Assembly: GCA_964573725.1 (NCBI GenBank)
Contig: CAZNLJ010000051.1
Span: forward strand, 1 to 31,443
Length of the DNA: 31,443 nucleotides
From: UBA6168 sp964573725
Lineage (GTDB): Bacteria > Bacteroidota > Bacteroidia > Chitinophagales > Saprospiraceae
Reading direction: 5' to 3'
Shown: positions 1 to 8,503 of the stretch, piece by piece
Numbering within the stretch: the stretch's first letter is position 1
Layout of the letters: each line of letters starts with the position of its first letter
The notes under the pieces: generated by a model
What the model was told of the DNA's origin: nothing
Seen by the model: the letters and a program-made list of their open reading frames with translations, nothing else
Databases searched by the model: none
Position numbers and translations under genes: made by a program

Positions 1-1
1 C

Positions 2-235
2 TACCATGATTATGTCGAGGGTCACGGCGTGCTCTCGTCGATCGTCGGCGGCTGGAAATTCATGGAGAAGGAACAGATCGAGGCCGAGTCCGCCACCGGC
101 ATTTCCTGGCTGCCGCGCCGTCGCGGCAAAAATTCCAAATCCGCGCCGCCGGCCGTCCTCAAAAATTTTTTGGGCGCGGAGCGCAGCCCCGCGCCCTTTC
201 CAGGGCGGGGCGTAGCACATCATCGGGTTCAGTGA
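2..235 (+). CDS. 3' end of an unrecognised reading frame (partial)
   Basis: An open frame enters from the left edge and ends at a TGA at 233-235, giving about 77 residues. It starts YHDYVEGHGVLSSIVGG and continues with a Lys/Arg- and Pro-rich tail that ends GVAHHRVQ. I do not recognise the family. The last third lies over a strong GC hairpin (186-213), so the true coding end may be altered, or the tail may come from an inserted intergenic repeat. Codons before about position 110 look like normal coding sequence (GAG AAG GAA CAG ATC GAG); after that the sequence reads less like a conserved protein. It could also be noncoding. Confidence 0.3.
   Translation, partial: YHDYVEGHGVLSSIVGGWKFMEKEQIEAESATGISWLPRRRGKNSKSAPPAVLKNFLGAERSPAPFPGRGVAHHRVQ
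186..213. repeat. GC-rich hairpin near left edge
   Basis: GCCCT (195-199 region) pairs with AGGGC across a TTCC loop. The stem extends outward as GCCCC with GGGGC, interrupted by a two-base bulge. No T-run follows, so it is not a classic intrinsic terminator. It may be a dispersed intergenic repeat or the end of the upstream transcript. Confidence 0.45.
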
Positions 236-435
236 CTAAAACAACAGGAAATCAATGTTTTGTAATTGATTATTTTGTAGGGTTGAGGGGCGGAAGATGA
301 GTTTGATGGCATCCCGGCCCGCCTGCAGGATTCCGCGACCTTGGCCACGGAGGGGGCTTGACGACCGACGCGGTTCGACAAGGTGGAACCCTCATGCGGT
401 CGGAATCGGTATCATTCCTGGAATCCGTCGGCCGT
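236..435. other. AT-rich spacer with no gene
   Basis: This spacer separates the left-edge frame from the stop of the minus-strand lipoprotein gene. Positions 240-285 are AT-rich. The segment 282-301 carries a GCGGAAGATGAG motif that recurs twice, on the other strand, near the right edge of the window. No RNA gene or promoter could be recognised. Confidence 0.5.
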
Positions 436-1926
436 TCACTGGCTGCGTTTCTGGCGGTCCCGGTCGATGATGGTCATTACCTGGTCGACCTGGAGGTTTT
501 TCCCGATGATGACGCGGTCCGGGTTGAGGACATAGATTTCCGGGGTGTTGTCCACATAGTACTTACCGTAGATGGACTTGTTGGTGGGGTCGAAGACATT
601 GACCCAGGGCATCCGGTATTTTTGGATGGAAGCTTTCCATTTGGCATCTTCCGTATTGACGGCGATGCCGTAGACATCGATGCCGTCCTTCTTCCAATTG
701 GGGTAGTTGGCGACCAAGAGGGGGGTTTGTTCTGCACAATGCTCGCAATCGGGATTCCACATGTACACGATGATGTAGGGGGAGGACATCTCATAGATGG
801 AGCGCAGTTTCCCGGTCGGGTCCGGGGCCTGGACATCCGGCCCTTTCTTGCCGACCAGGCTGGCGGACATCTCGTAGGCGCGTAGCTGCAGGCCGTAGAC
901 CTCGACGGAATCCGCCCAGAATGCGCGGTCGTAGGTAAAATATTTCTCGATCATCCGGACAAAGACAGCCTGGGCGTCCATGAGGGTGGATTCCTTGGGG
1001 TCGTAGTTGATGACGATCCAGTTGGCGAAATACTTGAAATATTCCTTTTTACCGATGGTTTGGTCTACCAGGAAATAAGCGGCGGCGACGATGGAGTCCG
1101 GTTGTTGGACGGTCAGTTCGTTGATATACCGTTTGAGTTTGTTGGAGATGACCGGTGTATAGAGCAGGCGTTCGTCGTTGAAATCCACGCCGTCCCAGAA
1201 CCGGGTTCGGAAGAGATAGGTGTATCGGGAAGTATCCATGGTGCCGTCCGGGCGGAAGGCGTCCCGGACATCCGGATTCTGGCCGGCCCGTTTGAACTGG
1301 GTGAACAGGGTGTTGGGATGTTTGGCGAACAGGTCGTCCAGGAAAGCTTTCCGTTCGTCGAGCATCTTGTTTTGCTGGTCCTTGACGGATCGATAGGCCT
1401 CGGTACCTGGTTGCAGGCCCTGCAGTTGTTGGCTGATTTGTGCGAACCCTTGGCGCTGGGATTCCTCGAAGCGGATAGCCTGGTAGAGCAATTCGTTATC
1501 GATGCTGCCTTCGAAGGAGAGGGAGCCGGCGAGGTCGGACAAGTTGGACTTGACGGAGAACCGTTGGTTCAGGTCGATGAGCATTTGGAAATTGGAGCCG
1601 TTGGGAAGCAGCAGGTAGTAGTGACCGGGATAGTAGGGTTCGTCGGCGGTGAAGGACAGTTGGCCGTTTCCGGTGACCGCGGCGGAATCCGCGCGGAAAT
1701 TTTGGCCGAGGAAGGTACCGATGAGGTAGGCGTAACCACCCGGCTGGAGTCCGTCGACCTGTACCTTGATATCCGGTTTGGTCGCCTGCGATTTGAATTC
1801 GGCGATGCTGCGGTAAGTTCCTTGGGAAACTTCGGCGGCGGAATCGGCGGCTGCCGGCGACACCGGTTTTTCACCACCGCAGGCATAGAGCAGGACGGTG
1901 GCGGCGAGGAGGAGAAGCTGTTTCAT
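436..1926 (-). CDS. TlpA-like thiol-disulfide lipoprotein (DUF4369/DUF5106 type)
   Basis: A 496-residue predicted lipoprotein. The start at 1926 gives a short signal peptide ending LLYAC, with Cys16 as the lipidated residue; the frame is open further upstream but that part does not read as protein. Residues about 35-150 form a beta-rich domain like the DUF4369 domain of Bacteroidota thiol-disulfide proteins. The middle is helical (DUF5106-like). The C-terminal part, about 360-496, is a thioredoxin fold with the redox motif CEHC at 394-397 after WNPD and a cis-Pro loop (DNTPEIYVL). By family it is a periplasm-facing, membrane-anchored thiol oxidoreductase, acting in disulfide reduction or haem-protein maturation. 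Its substrate cannot be read from the sequence. No obvious operon partner is present. Confidence 0.85.
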   Translation of the reverse strand: MKQLLLLAATVLLYACGGEKPVSPAAADSAAEVSQGTYRSIAEFKSQATKPDIKVQVDGLQPGGYAYLIGTFLGQNFRADSAAVTGNGQLSFTADEPYYPGHYYLLLPNGSNFQMLIDLNQRFSVKSNLSDLAGSLSFEGSIDNELLYQAIRFEESQRQGFAQISQQLQGLQPGTEAYRSVKDQQNKMLDERKAFLDDLFAKHPNTLFTQFKRAGQNPDVRDAFRPDGTMDTSRYTYLFRTRFWDGVDFNDERLLYTPVISNKLKRYINELTVQQPDSIVAAAYFLVDQTIGKKEYFKYFANWIVINYDPKESTLMDAQAVFVRMIEKYFTYDRAFWADSVEVYGLQLRAYEMSASLVGKKGPDVQAPDPTGKLRSIYEMSSPYIIVYMWNPDCEHCAEQTPLLVANYPNWKKDGIDVYGIAVNTEDAKWKASIQKYRMPWVNVFDPTNKSIYGKYYVDNTPEIYVLNPDRVIIGKNLQVDQVMTIIDRDRQKRSQ

Positions 1927-2466
1927 GGAATCTGATTTTTGGCTGAAGACATATCTTAACCTGTAGGAATATCCTGTTGTTTCCGGGGTGCGGCCATCGC
2001 CCGGGGCGGTACCTGAACCCGCACGTATGAAGACGGCCAATTGCAACCGGTTAACGAAGGATGCGGGATTCTTGTTTGGAATTCCGGCAACTTTTTGGCA
2101 ACAATATTGGGCGGAAAGCCAATTATCGCACCCAATTGGTCCTTTGCAGACCGCGGACCCGGCAAATGCGGCAGGCGGATGGGCCGGACCAGGTTGCTTG
2201 GTTCCGGGGGAGGGAAGGCGGAATCCCAACCCGCGTGCCGGGGACGGGGTGCAGATTCATGGGTACCCGGGGCGGACGACGTGGCGCTGGTGGCGATTGA
2301 ATTTATTGGAAGGGAATGTCGGCGGCGGAGGCAGGGGATAGGCCCGCAAGCGGGACAATTTGGCGGGCGTCCAAACGAAGCGGGGCGGACAGCTGTTATG
2401 CTAACAAGCGTTGCGGGCACCCGGGCGGGAACCGCATCGGAAAAGGCGAATAAAAAAAGAAGATCC
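1927..2466. other. 540-base gene-free stretch between divergent genes
   Basis: This region separates the starts of the minus-strand TlpA-like gene and the plus-strand small lipoprotein. Reading frames on both strands are proline/arginine-rich shadows without domain character. It contains a small inverted repeat (CCAATT 2119-2124 with AATTGG 2134-2139) and a short hairpin GTTATGCTAAC near 2394-2404. I checked for a tRNA around 2005-2090 on the minus strand and found no cloverleaf. No convincing TAnnTTTG promoter was seen. An unrecognised regulatory RNA cannot be excluded. Confidence 0.4.
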
Positions 2467-2658
2467 ATGAAGTATTTCAGGTATGTGACCTATGTGCTGG
2501 TATCGGCCGTTTTGGTTTTCGGCGCGGCATCCTGTCATCGCGGAACAGGTTGTCCGATCAACGAGAATGCGCATATCCAACCCAACAAGAAGGGCAAATA
2601 CCCCAAGTCGAAGACCCGTTCGGGGCTTTTCCCCAAGGGGATGTACAAGCACGGATAA
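2467..2658 (+). CDS. small lipoprotein, 63 residues
   Basis: The protein has a 22-residue signal peptide ending GAAS before Cys23, so it should be lipidated and exported. The mature part is only about 41 residues, basic and rich in Lys, Pro and Gly (NKKGKYPKSKTRSG...), with a second Cys near the new N-terminus. The A-rich stretch just before the ATG (AAAAAAAGAAG) fits translation initiation in Bacteroidota. I do not recognise a family. The stop lies 24 bases from the end of the convergent permease gene. Its identity as a real gene rests on the well-formed lipobox and normal codon use. Confidence 0.6.
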   Translation: MKYFRYVTYVLVSAVLVFGAASCHRGTGCPINENAHIQPNKKGKYPKSKTRSGLFPKGMYKHG

Positions 2659-2682
2659 GTGCCGTCAGGGGCGGGTTCCCGG

Positions 2683-4020
2683 TCATCGGTTTCCGGAGGA
2701 GAAGGCATCGGACAAAGCTTCCCCGAGCAGGTTGAAGGCGGACACCGTCAGGAAGATGGCGAAACCGGGCAGGACGGCGAGCCACCAGGCTTGGGGATAT
2801 TGCCTGGCCTGGGCGAGCATTTGTCCCCAGGTGACCTGTTCCGCCGCGATGCCGAGACCGAGGAAAGAGAGGGCGGCTTCCAGGAGAATGGCGGAAGCGA
2901 TGCCGAAGGAGATGGTGATGAGCACCGGGGAGAGTGCGTTGGGCAGGGCGTGTCGGAGGAGGACACGGCGGTGCGAAAAGCCCATGACGCGGGCTGCATC
3001 GATAAAAGGCAGGGGGCGGACTTCGAGCATGGCGGCCCGCATAAACCGGGCGATATCCGTCCAGCGCAACAATCCGATGACCGCCATGACGTACCAAACG
3101 GAGCTGGCGGGGACGACGGCCAGCAGGGCCAACAGGAGCAGGAGGCCGGGGATGGCGTCGAAAATTTCGATGGCACGGAGAATCCAGGGGTCGGGCGGGA
3201 ACCGGACGGACCGTCGGAACCAAGGGAGCGGGACCCTTTGCAACAGGGAGGCGAGGAGGTTGGCGGCCAGGAAGCAGGCGGCGATGCGGGCCAGCATGGT
3301 CAGTAACACGAAGGATCCCTCGCCCTGCCGGGCGGCCGTTTCCCAATTGTATTTTTCGATTTCCCAGCCGTAGAACCAAGCACAGGCGGCGGCGACCAGG
3401 TTCAGCATCAGCCGGACGCTGCCGACCGGCAAGGTGCTGCCGCTGAAATAGCCGGCTACTGCGCCCAGCGACAGGCCGATGGCGGTGGCTACCGCCATGG
3501 CGATGATACCGACGGCGAGTGCGACGCGGGTGCCGGCGACCATACCGGCGGCGACATCATGGCCCAGCGGGTCGGTTCCCAACCAATGGCGCCGATGCCA
3601 TTTGTCCGTCGCTTGGGCATGGAACGGCCCGAGGTTGCCTTTCGCAGCCGGGTCGATGGTCTTGGCGGCATAAGGGATCGGGGCAAAAACGACCAGTTCA
3701 TACGGATGGTCGCGCCAATCCACCTGTAAAAAGCGGGGTTCCCAATATTTCCATCCCAGGTCGACGGCATATTGGCGGAAGACCGGAAAATAGTGCTTGC
3801 CGTCCAATCGGCAGTACAGCGGTTTGTCGTTGGCGATGAAATCCGCGAAGAGGGCGATGGTGCCGAATACGGCGAGGACATACAAGGCCCAGCGGGCGGA
3901 ACGCTTTCGAAGGAATCGCCGCCAGGCGATCCCGTAAGGATTGCGGAGATACCCTTTCGGGGCCTTGGCCGGTGGGGGCGTAGGGTGGCCGGCCGGGGGA
4001 AGTTGTTGTGCAGCGGACAT
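2683..4020 (-). CDS. ABC transporter permease, Opp/Dpp type (OppC-like)
   Basis: A 445-residue inner-membrane permease of the binding-protein-dependent transport family. An N-terminal cytoplasmic segment precedes a first membrane helix (ALYVLAVFGTIALFADFI). A long periplasmic loop (about residues 68-140) contains HWLGTDPLGHDV, typical of OppC/DppC. Further helices follow. The ATPase-contact (EAA) loop reads DAARVMGFSHRRVLLRHALPNALSP, near residues 341-365. It is longer than the usual roughly 300 residues because of the first loop and an extra segment of about 75 residues after the second helix pair. It is the third gene of the binding protein/permease/permease operon, 28 bases downstream of the OppB-like gene. 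The substrate is likely a peptide or similar small molecule, but this is not determined. Confidence 0.88.
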   Translation of the reverse strand: MSAAQQLPPAGHPTPPPAKAPKGYLRNPYGIAWRRFLRKRSARWALYVLAVFGTIALFADFIANDKPLYCRLDGKHYFPVFRQYAVDLGWKYWEPRFLQVDWRDHPYELVVFAPIPYAAKTIDPAAKGNLGPFHAQATDKWHRRHWLGTDPLGHDVAAGMVAGTRVALAVGIIAMAVATAIGLSLGAVAGYFSGSTLPVGSVRLMLNLVAAACAWFYGWEIEKYNWETAARQGEGSFVLLTMLARIAACFLAANLLASLLQRVPLPWFRRSVRFPPDPWILRAIEIFDAIPGLLLLLALLAVVPASSVWYVMAVIGLLRWTDIARFMRAAMLEVRPLPFIDAARVMGFSHRRVLLRHALPNALSPVLITISFGIASAILLEAALSFLGLGIAAEQVTWGQMLAQARQYPQAWWLAVLPGFAIFLTVSAFNLLGEALSDAFSSGNR

Positions 4021-4048
4021 GCGTGTTACGTTTTGTGCGTCCGATCCA

Positions 4049-5476
4049 TCAGGTGAAGCGGCGGACCCTGGGGTCCGCGAGGGCGTACAGGATATCGGCG
4101 AGCAGCACCCCGGCGATGGTCAGGACGGCGCCCAGCATCAGCACCGTGAAGACCACCGGCCAATCCCTGGTGAATATACCCTGGTATGTCAGCCATCCCA
4201 TGCCCGGAATGTTGAACAGGAACTCGATGGTGACGGAGCCGGCGATCAGTCCGGGCAGGATGGCCCCCAGGATGGTGATCAGGGGGAACAGGGCGTTGCG
4301 GAAAGCATGGAGGCCGTAGACACGCCGGAGGGGCAGGCCTTTGGCCCTGGCCGTGCGGATGTAATCCTGCCGCAGGACTTCCGACATGCTGTTCCTGACC
4401 TGGCGGGAAAGGAACGCGAGGGACGGATAAGTCAGGCAGAGGACGGGGAGGACGAGGTGGGGGGCGGCGCCGACGATTTTCTCGAGGGGGCCGGCCGAGG
4501 AAGGCAAATAGCCCAGGCCGGGTCCCGGGAAGAAATCCATGCCGTACTCGCGGGTGGTGAAGAAGACCAGGAGGAGCGTGCCGACCCAAAAGACAGGCAG
4601 GGAGTAGAGCAGGAACAAGGACAGGCCGGCGATGCGGTCGAAACGTTTGCCGCGATGGATAGCGGATCCGATACCGATGGGGATGGCCAGCAGGGAGGCG
4701 AGGAGGAGGGCGGCCAGGTTGAGGGTCAGGGTCCAGAACAAGGCGGGGGCCACCTTGTCGGCGACCGGGCGGCGGTCGTAGCGGGAGATACCGAAATCGC
4801 CTTGCAGGAAAGCCATCAACCAATGGTGGTATTGGTTGTCGGTACCATACCAGCGGAAGCGGGGGGTACGCAGGGCGACCGGGTCGGGATGTTCCGCCAC
4901 AAAACGGAAGGCCTGCTGCAAGGTTCGGAGGGCCGGCTCGAGGAGCGGGGATAAGGCGGGTGTTTGGCGCATGGCCTCCGGCAGGGATTGGGACAGGAGG
5001 TGGCGGATGGCGGTCGGATCGTGGGCGGAGTAGAGGTCCAGCAAGGGTAAGCGGAAGGAGGCGGCCTGGCTGTGCAGGCTGTCCGGCAAGGAGAGGGTGC
5101 GCAGTTCCAACTGGCGGATGGCCTGGTGATAATCGGAGACGGCCGGCCAGTTGCCGAAGCGGGCGGTCAGTCTTTCGAGCACCTGCCGGCGGTCGAGGGG
5201 GAGGATCCGGTGGAGGGTGTCGGGGAACGCACGAGCGCTTATGGCGAGGTAGAAGGCCGGTTTGTCGATATGGAGATCGACGGCTGCGTTCCGGTATGTC
5301 TGTTCGGCGCGTCGCAGTGCGGCGGGAGAGGAAATCGCCGTTTCGAAAGGATTGGATACCAAGGAATGGAGGACGGGGTCGCCGGGGGTCAGGCGGCTGA
5401 GGGCAAAAGCCAGTCCGCTGACCGCCAGCAGGGTCGGTACGAAGAGGAGGAGTCGATGCAGGACGGCGGTCAGCAT
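4049..5476 (-). CDS. ABC transporter permease, Opp/Dpp type (OppB-like)
   Basis: A 475-residue membrane protein. The N-terminus (VLHRLLLFVPTLLAVSGLAF, then LTPGDPV) is the typical OppB/DppB start. The usual short periplasmic loop is expanded to roughly 190 residues (about 35-225), which is commonly seen in Bacteroidota members. The C-terminal half has the standard helices and the EAA loop RTARAKGLPLRRVYGLHAFRNA. The start at 5476 lies 20 bases after the stop of the solute-binding protein gene, so the two should be co-transcribed. It should pair with the OppC-like protein to form the channel. Confidence 0.88.
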   Translation of the reverse strand: MLTAVLHRLLLFVPTLLAVSGLAFALSRLTPGDPVLHSLVSNPFETAISSPAALRRAEQTYRNAAVDLHIDKPAFYLAISARAFPDTLHRILPLDRRQVLERLTARFGNWPAVSDYHQAIRQLELRTLSLPDSLHSQAASFRLPLLDLYSAHDPTAIRHLLSQSLPEAMRQTPALSPLLEPALRTLQQAFRFVAEHPDPVALRTPRFRWYGTDNQYHHWLMAFLQGDFGISRYDRRPVADKVAPALFWTLTLNLAALLLASLLAIPIGIGSAIHRGKRFDRIAGLSLFLLYSLPVFWVGTLLLVFFTTREYGMDFFPGPGLGYLPSSAGPLEKIVGAAPHLVLPVLCLTYPSLAFLSRQVRNSMSEVLRQDYIRTARAKGLPLRRVYGLHAFRNALFPLITILGAILPGLIAGSVTIEFLFNIPGMGWLTYQGIFTRDWPVVFTVLMLGAVLTIAGVLLADILYALADPRVRRFT

Positions 5477-5496
5477 AGGAAAGGAGGGTACATCGT

Positions 5497-7248
5497 TCAG
5501 CGGCGGCGCAGTTGGGCCAGGGCGACGCCGGGAGCCTTGCGGGATACGACGGCATCGAAGCGTTGGTGGACGACGATGCGGTCGAGCGGGGAGAATTGGA
5601 AGATCATGGGTTGTTCGTCGTAAATGATTTCCTGGAAAGTGCGGTAAAGCCGGTTGCGTTCGGATTCGTCGGTGGTTTGCCGGATGGATTCGATGAGGGC
5701 ATCCGTCTCGGGAGTCCCGAAGCGGGTGTAGTTGGATCCGCCGGGTTGGGCGCTTTCCGTGTGGAAGAGTTGTTTGGGATCATCGGGCAGGGGATAGGCG
5801 CTGGCGCCGCGGTTGGCGATTTCAAAATCCCCGTTGCGGAGGAACTGCCCCATGACATTGGATTCCGTAGGAACCCTTTCGATGGCGATGCCCACTTTGC
5901 GGGCGTTGTATTGGAAGAGTTCGGTGAGGTTCTCCTGGAAGGCGCTGCCGGGCGTATAGCGGTATTCGAGTTCCAGTTCGGTACGTTGGCCGTTGATGAC
6001 CTTGTCGAGGGTACCGTTCCCGTTGGAATCCTGCCAGCCGGCGGCGGCGAGGAGCCGGGCGGCCTCCGCGAGGTCTTGCGGGATGGGGGTGAGGTCCCGG
6101 TGATAATAGGTCTTGTCGGGGAGAAAGGGGCCTACGACCCTTTCCCCGAGGCCGTCATAGAGGTCCCGGATGACGGCATCCATGTCGACGAGGTGGGCGA
6201 GGGCCCGGCGGACCCGTTTGTCCGCGAGTTTGGGATTCCGGTTCTGCAGGGCGATATAGGCATAGGAGAAGCGGGGCGGGGTGTGGAAATCATAGGTGTT
6301 CTGCAGGAAGGAATCCTGACGCAGCTCGATGAAGCGGCTGGTTTCGAGTTCGAAGCCCACATCGAAGTCCTCGCTGCGGAGGGCGGCGATGGCGGCGGTT
6401 TGGTCGGGAATGGGGAGGAACATGATCGTATCCGGGTATGCGGCGAGGAGGGGTCGGTCGGCGGCGAGGGCATCCCCCCACCAGTTCTCTTTCTTGGCGA
6501 ACACGATGCGTTGGTCGTCGACCCAATCGACGACCCGGTACGGGCCGGAGCCGGAGATCCTTTCCCGGCCGAAGGCGGGGGAGAGGAAGGAGTCGGCGAA
6601 CTGCAGCAGGCGGGGGTTTTCGGCCAGGGCTGCGGCGAGGGCGGGATCGGCCAGCTGTCGGTAGGAGACATCCTGCAGCAGTCCTTCCGGGTCGAACAGG
6701 TGACGGGGGAGGATGGTGACATTGCTGACCACCCCTTCGTTGAGGATATACTTGCGGTCGGTGTACACGGTGAACCGTTTGGGGTTGTCGGGGTCGACCC
6801 GGATATCCCGGACGAATTCGAAATAATTGGCGTACGCCTGTAGGGGGAGTTTGGGATGGAAGAGGATTTTGACGGAGAATTCGTAGTCATGACCGGTGAC
6901 CGGCTGTCCGTCGTCCCATACCGCTTCCTCCAGCAGTTCGAAGGTATAGGATTGTCCGCCGGCGAATTCCCCTTCCGGGATATCGGCGACCAGGGGGGCG
7001 GAACGGGCGAGTTGGGGTTCCATTTCGAGGGTGGCGGGATCGAAATCCATGGGGTATTGGAAAATCAGGTCGGAAGCGACCCGGACCCAGACGCTGCGGG
7101 CGAGGAGGGGGTTGAGGTCGGCGATGTTGGCGCCCAGGCGGACGCGGACCGTATTGTCGTTGTGTTTCCAGGCGGATTCGCGCGGGGATTGGCAGGACAG
7201 GAGCAGCAGGACCAAGGCGGCGGGCAATAGCAAACGTTGATGGGACAT
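5497..7248 (-). CDS. extracellular solute-binding lipoprotein, family 5
   Basis: A 583-residue lipoprotein of the SBP_bac_5 family (Opp/Dpp/nickel binding proteins). The ATG at 7248 gives a signal peptide ending LLLLLSC, with Cys19 lipidated. Family hallmarks include the early segment RVRLGANIADLNPLLA, a YEFSVKILFHPK region, VRRALAHLVDMDAVIRDLY, and a C-terminal lobe with WQDSNGNGTLDKV. It should capture an oligopeptide or similar ligand and pass it to the two permeases encoded directly downstream. The reading frame stays open far upstream of 7248, but that part has no protein character. No OppD or OppF ATPase gene lies in the window. Confidence 0.88.
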   Translation of the reverse strand: MSHQRLLLPAALVLLLLSCQSPRESAWKHNDNTVRVRLGANIADLNPLLARSVWVRVASDLIFQYPMDFDPATLEMEPQLARSAPLVADIPEGEFAGGQSYTFELLEEAVWDDGQPVTGHDYEFSVKILFHPKLPLQAYANYFEFVRDIRVDPDNPKRFTVYTDRKYILNEGVVSNVTILPRHLFDPEGLLQDVSYRQLADPALAAALAENPRLLQFADSFLSPAFGRERISGSGPYRVVDWVDDQRIVFAKKENWWGDALAADRPLLAAYPDTIMFLPIPDQTAAIAALRSEDFDVGFELETSRFIELRQDSFLQNTYDFHTPPRFSYAYIALQNRNPKLADKRVRRALAHLVDMDAVIRDLYDGLGERVVGPFLPDKTYYHRDLTPIPQDLAEAARLLAAAGWQDSNGNGTLDKVINGQRTELELEYRYTPGSAFQENLTELFQYNARKVGIAIERVPTESNVMGQFLRNGDFEIANRGASAYPLPDDPKQLFHTESAQPGGSNYTRFGTPETDALIESIRQTTDESERNRLYRTFQEIIYDEQPMIFQFSPLDRIVVHQRFDAVVSRKAPGVALAQLRRR

Positions 7249-7298
7249 GAGATGAGGTTTGAACTGTTGCGTCGGAAAAATGTTCGGGTTAAAAGGAA

Positions 7299-7313
7299 GC
7301 CCTAAAATAGGGC
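7299..7313. promoter_or_regulatory. 15-base palindrome upstream of the Opp-type operon
   Basis: GCCCTA and TAGGGC flank an AAA centre, giving a perfect 6-base inverted repeat. It sits 51 bases upstream of the solute-binding protein start, between divergent genes. On the minus strand it contains TATTTTAG, one mismatch from the TAnnTTTG -7 element. It could be an operator overlapping the promoter or a leader hairpin. Confidence 0.35.
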
Positions 7314-7422
7314 AATTGGCCGACAAGTGTAGGAGGTTGTCCCACCATAATTTGCGGAGGAGGGGTGGCATTCCCGGCGGGTGGGGTGGAGCGCTTGCCG
7401 GATCACCATAAAAAACAGGCGG

Positions 7423-8337
7423 ATGAAAACGGTATTGATCGCCGGCGGGAGCGGGTTGCTGGGCAGCCGGCTCAGCCATTGGTTGCAGCAAAAAGGATAC
7501 AAGGTGATCCACCTGGGGCGTCAACCGCGGGCAGGTGGGGAGATCAGGACCTACCGGTGGGATCCCGCCCGGGGCGAGCTGGATCGGGAGGCGGTCGCGC
7601 AGGCCGACTATGTCATCCACCTGGCAGGGGCGGGGATAGCGGACCGGCCATGGACGAAAGCCCGCAAGAAGCTGATCATCGACAGTCGGGTGGAGAGCAC
7701 CCGGCTGTTGGGGCAGGTCCTGTCGGAGCGCTCGGAGCCCCCCCGGGCCTACGTGGCGGCCTCGGCGATCGGATACTACGGCGACCGGGGCGAGGACCTC
7801 CTGCGGGAATCGGATCCGCCGGCGAGGGAGGGATTCCTGTCGGCATCCACCTGTGCGTGGGAGGAAGCGATCCGGGAAGTCCGGGACACCGGTATCCGGA
7901 CGGTCGGGCTGCGGATCGGGATCGTCCTGTCCACGAAGGGAGGCGCATTGGAGAAGATACTGTTGCCGTTCCGGTTCCGGCAGGGCGCCTATTTCGGGGA
8001 TGGGCGCCAATGGATGTCCTGGATCCATATCGACGACATGTGCCGCCTGATCATCGCCGCGCTGGAAAACGAATCGATGGAAGGGTTCTACAATGCGGTG
8101 GCGCCTCATCCGGTGCGGAACAGGGAGTTGGTTCGCCAGGTGAGAAAGGCGCTCGGGAAGGCGGCATTGGTGTTGCCGGTACCGGCCTGGGCCCTGCGCC
8201 TGGCCATGGGGGAGATGTCCGAGGTCATCCTGGGCAGTACCAGGGTATCGGCCGACAAGCTGCTTGCCACCGGATTCAAGTTTGCCTTCCCGGACCTGCT
8301 GCCGGCGCTGCAGGACCTGGTCGCCCGGCGGGTGTGA
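7423..8337 (+). CDS. TIGR01777-type SDR protein (YfcH-like epimerase family)
   Basis: A 304-residue extended short-chain dehydrogenase-like protein. The N-terminus has the Rossmann nucleotide-binding motif GGSGLLGSR (residues 8-16). Next comes HLAGAGIADRPWT, characteristic of the TIGR01777/YfcH group. AASAIGYYGDRGED carries the SDR tyrosine region. A C-terminal DUF1731-like segment follows (PVPAWALRLAMGEMSEVILGS). The length fits the family's roughly 300 residues. The start at 7423 places the beta-strand MKTVLIAGG at the N-terminus; upstream codons are not protein-like. The cellular role of this family is not established. It is transcribed divergently from the transporter operon. Confidence 0.88.
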   Translation: MKTVLIAGGSGLLGSRLSHWLQQKGYKVIHLGRQPRAGGEIRTYRWDPARGELDREAVAQADYVIHLAGAGIADRPWTKARKKLIIDSRVESTRLLGQVLSERSEPPRAYVAASAIGYYGDRGEDLLRESDPPAREGFLSASTCAWEEAIREVRDTGIRTVGLRIGIVLSTKGGALEKILLPFRFRQGAYFGDGRQWMSWIHIDDMCRLIIAALENESMEGFYNAVAPHPVRNRELVRQVRKALGKAALVLPVPAWALRLAMGEMSEVILGSTRVSADKLLATGFKFAFPDLLPALQDLVARRV

Positions 8338-8503
8338 GCGGCATCGATTCCGCTGCCCCCGGTTTTTTGTCCGGGCAATCGGTGGCGGGCGGGCCGGCGA
8401 ACCTTGTCGGAAACAGCCCAACCTGCTTACCTTTGTCCCGGTAACCGAAATTCTGAATCCTGTGCGGTCTCGGCCAGCGACCGGAGGGCCTGAAGCGGAA
8501 AGC
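8338..8503. other. spacer with terminator-like hairpins
   Basis: Immediately after the TIGR01777 stop, AGCGG pairs with CCGCT across an 8-base loop. A CCCGG/CCGGG pair encloses a T6 run. This could terminate transcription of the SDR gene, but the geometry is not classic. No gene lies here. Confidence 0.3.

Noticed and set aside
2005..2090. Possible tRNA on the minus strand (GCGGGTTCAGG resembles a T-arm and CTTCATA an anticodon loop)
   Set aside because: The anticodon stem does not pair, the T-loop departs from TTCRANY and no acceptor partner is found.
2683..3379. Long overlapping frames on both strands within the OppC-like gene
   Set aside because: They are Arg/Pro-rich shadow frames produced by high GC; only the 445-residue frame has helices and the EAA motif.
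8264..8503. N-terminal extension of the VWA gene
   Set aside because: The extension overlaps the end of the SDR gene in another frame and reads as low-complexity; MFRFEHP at 8504 is the natural start.
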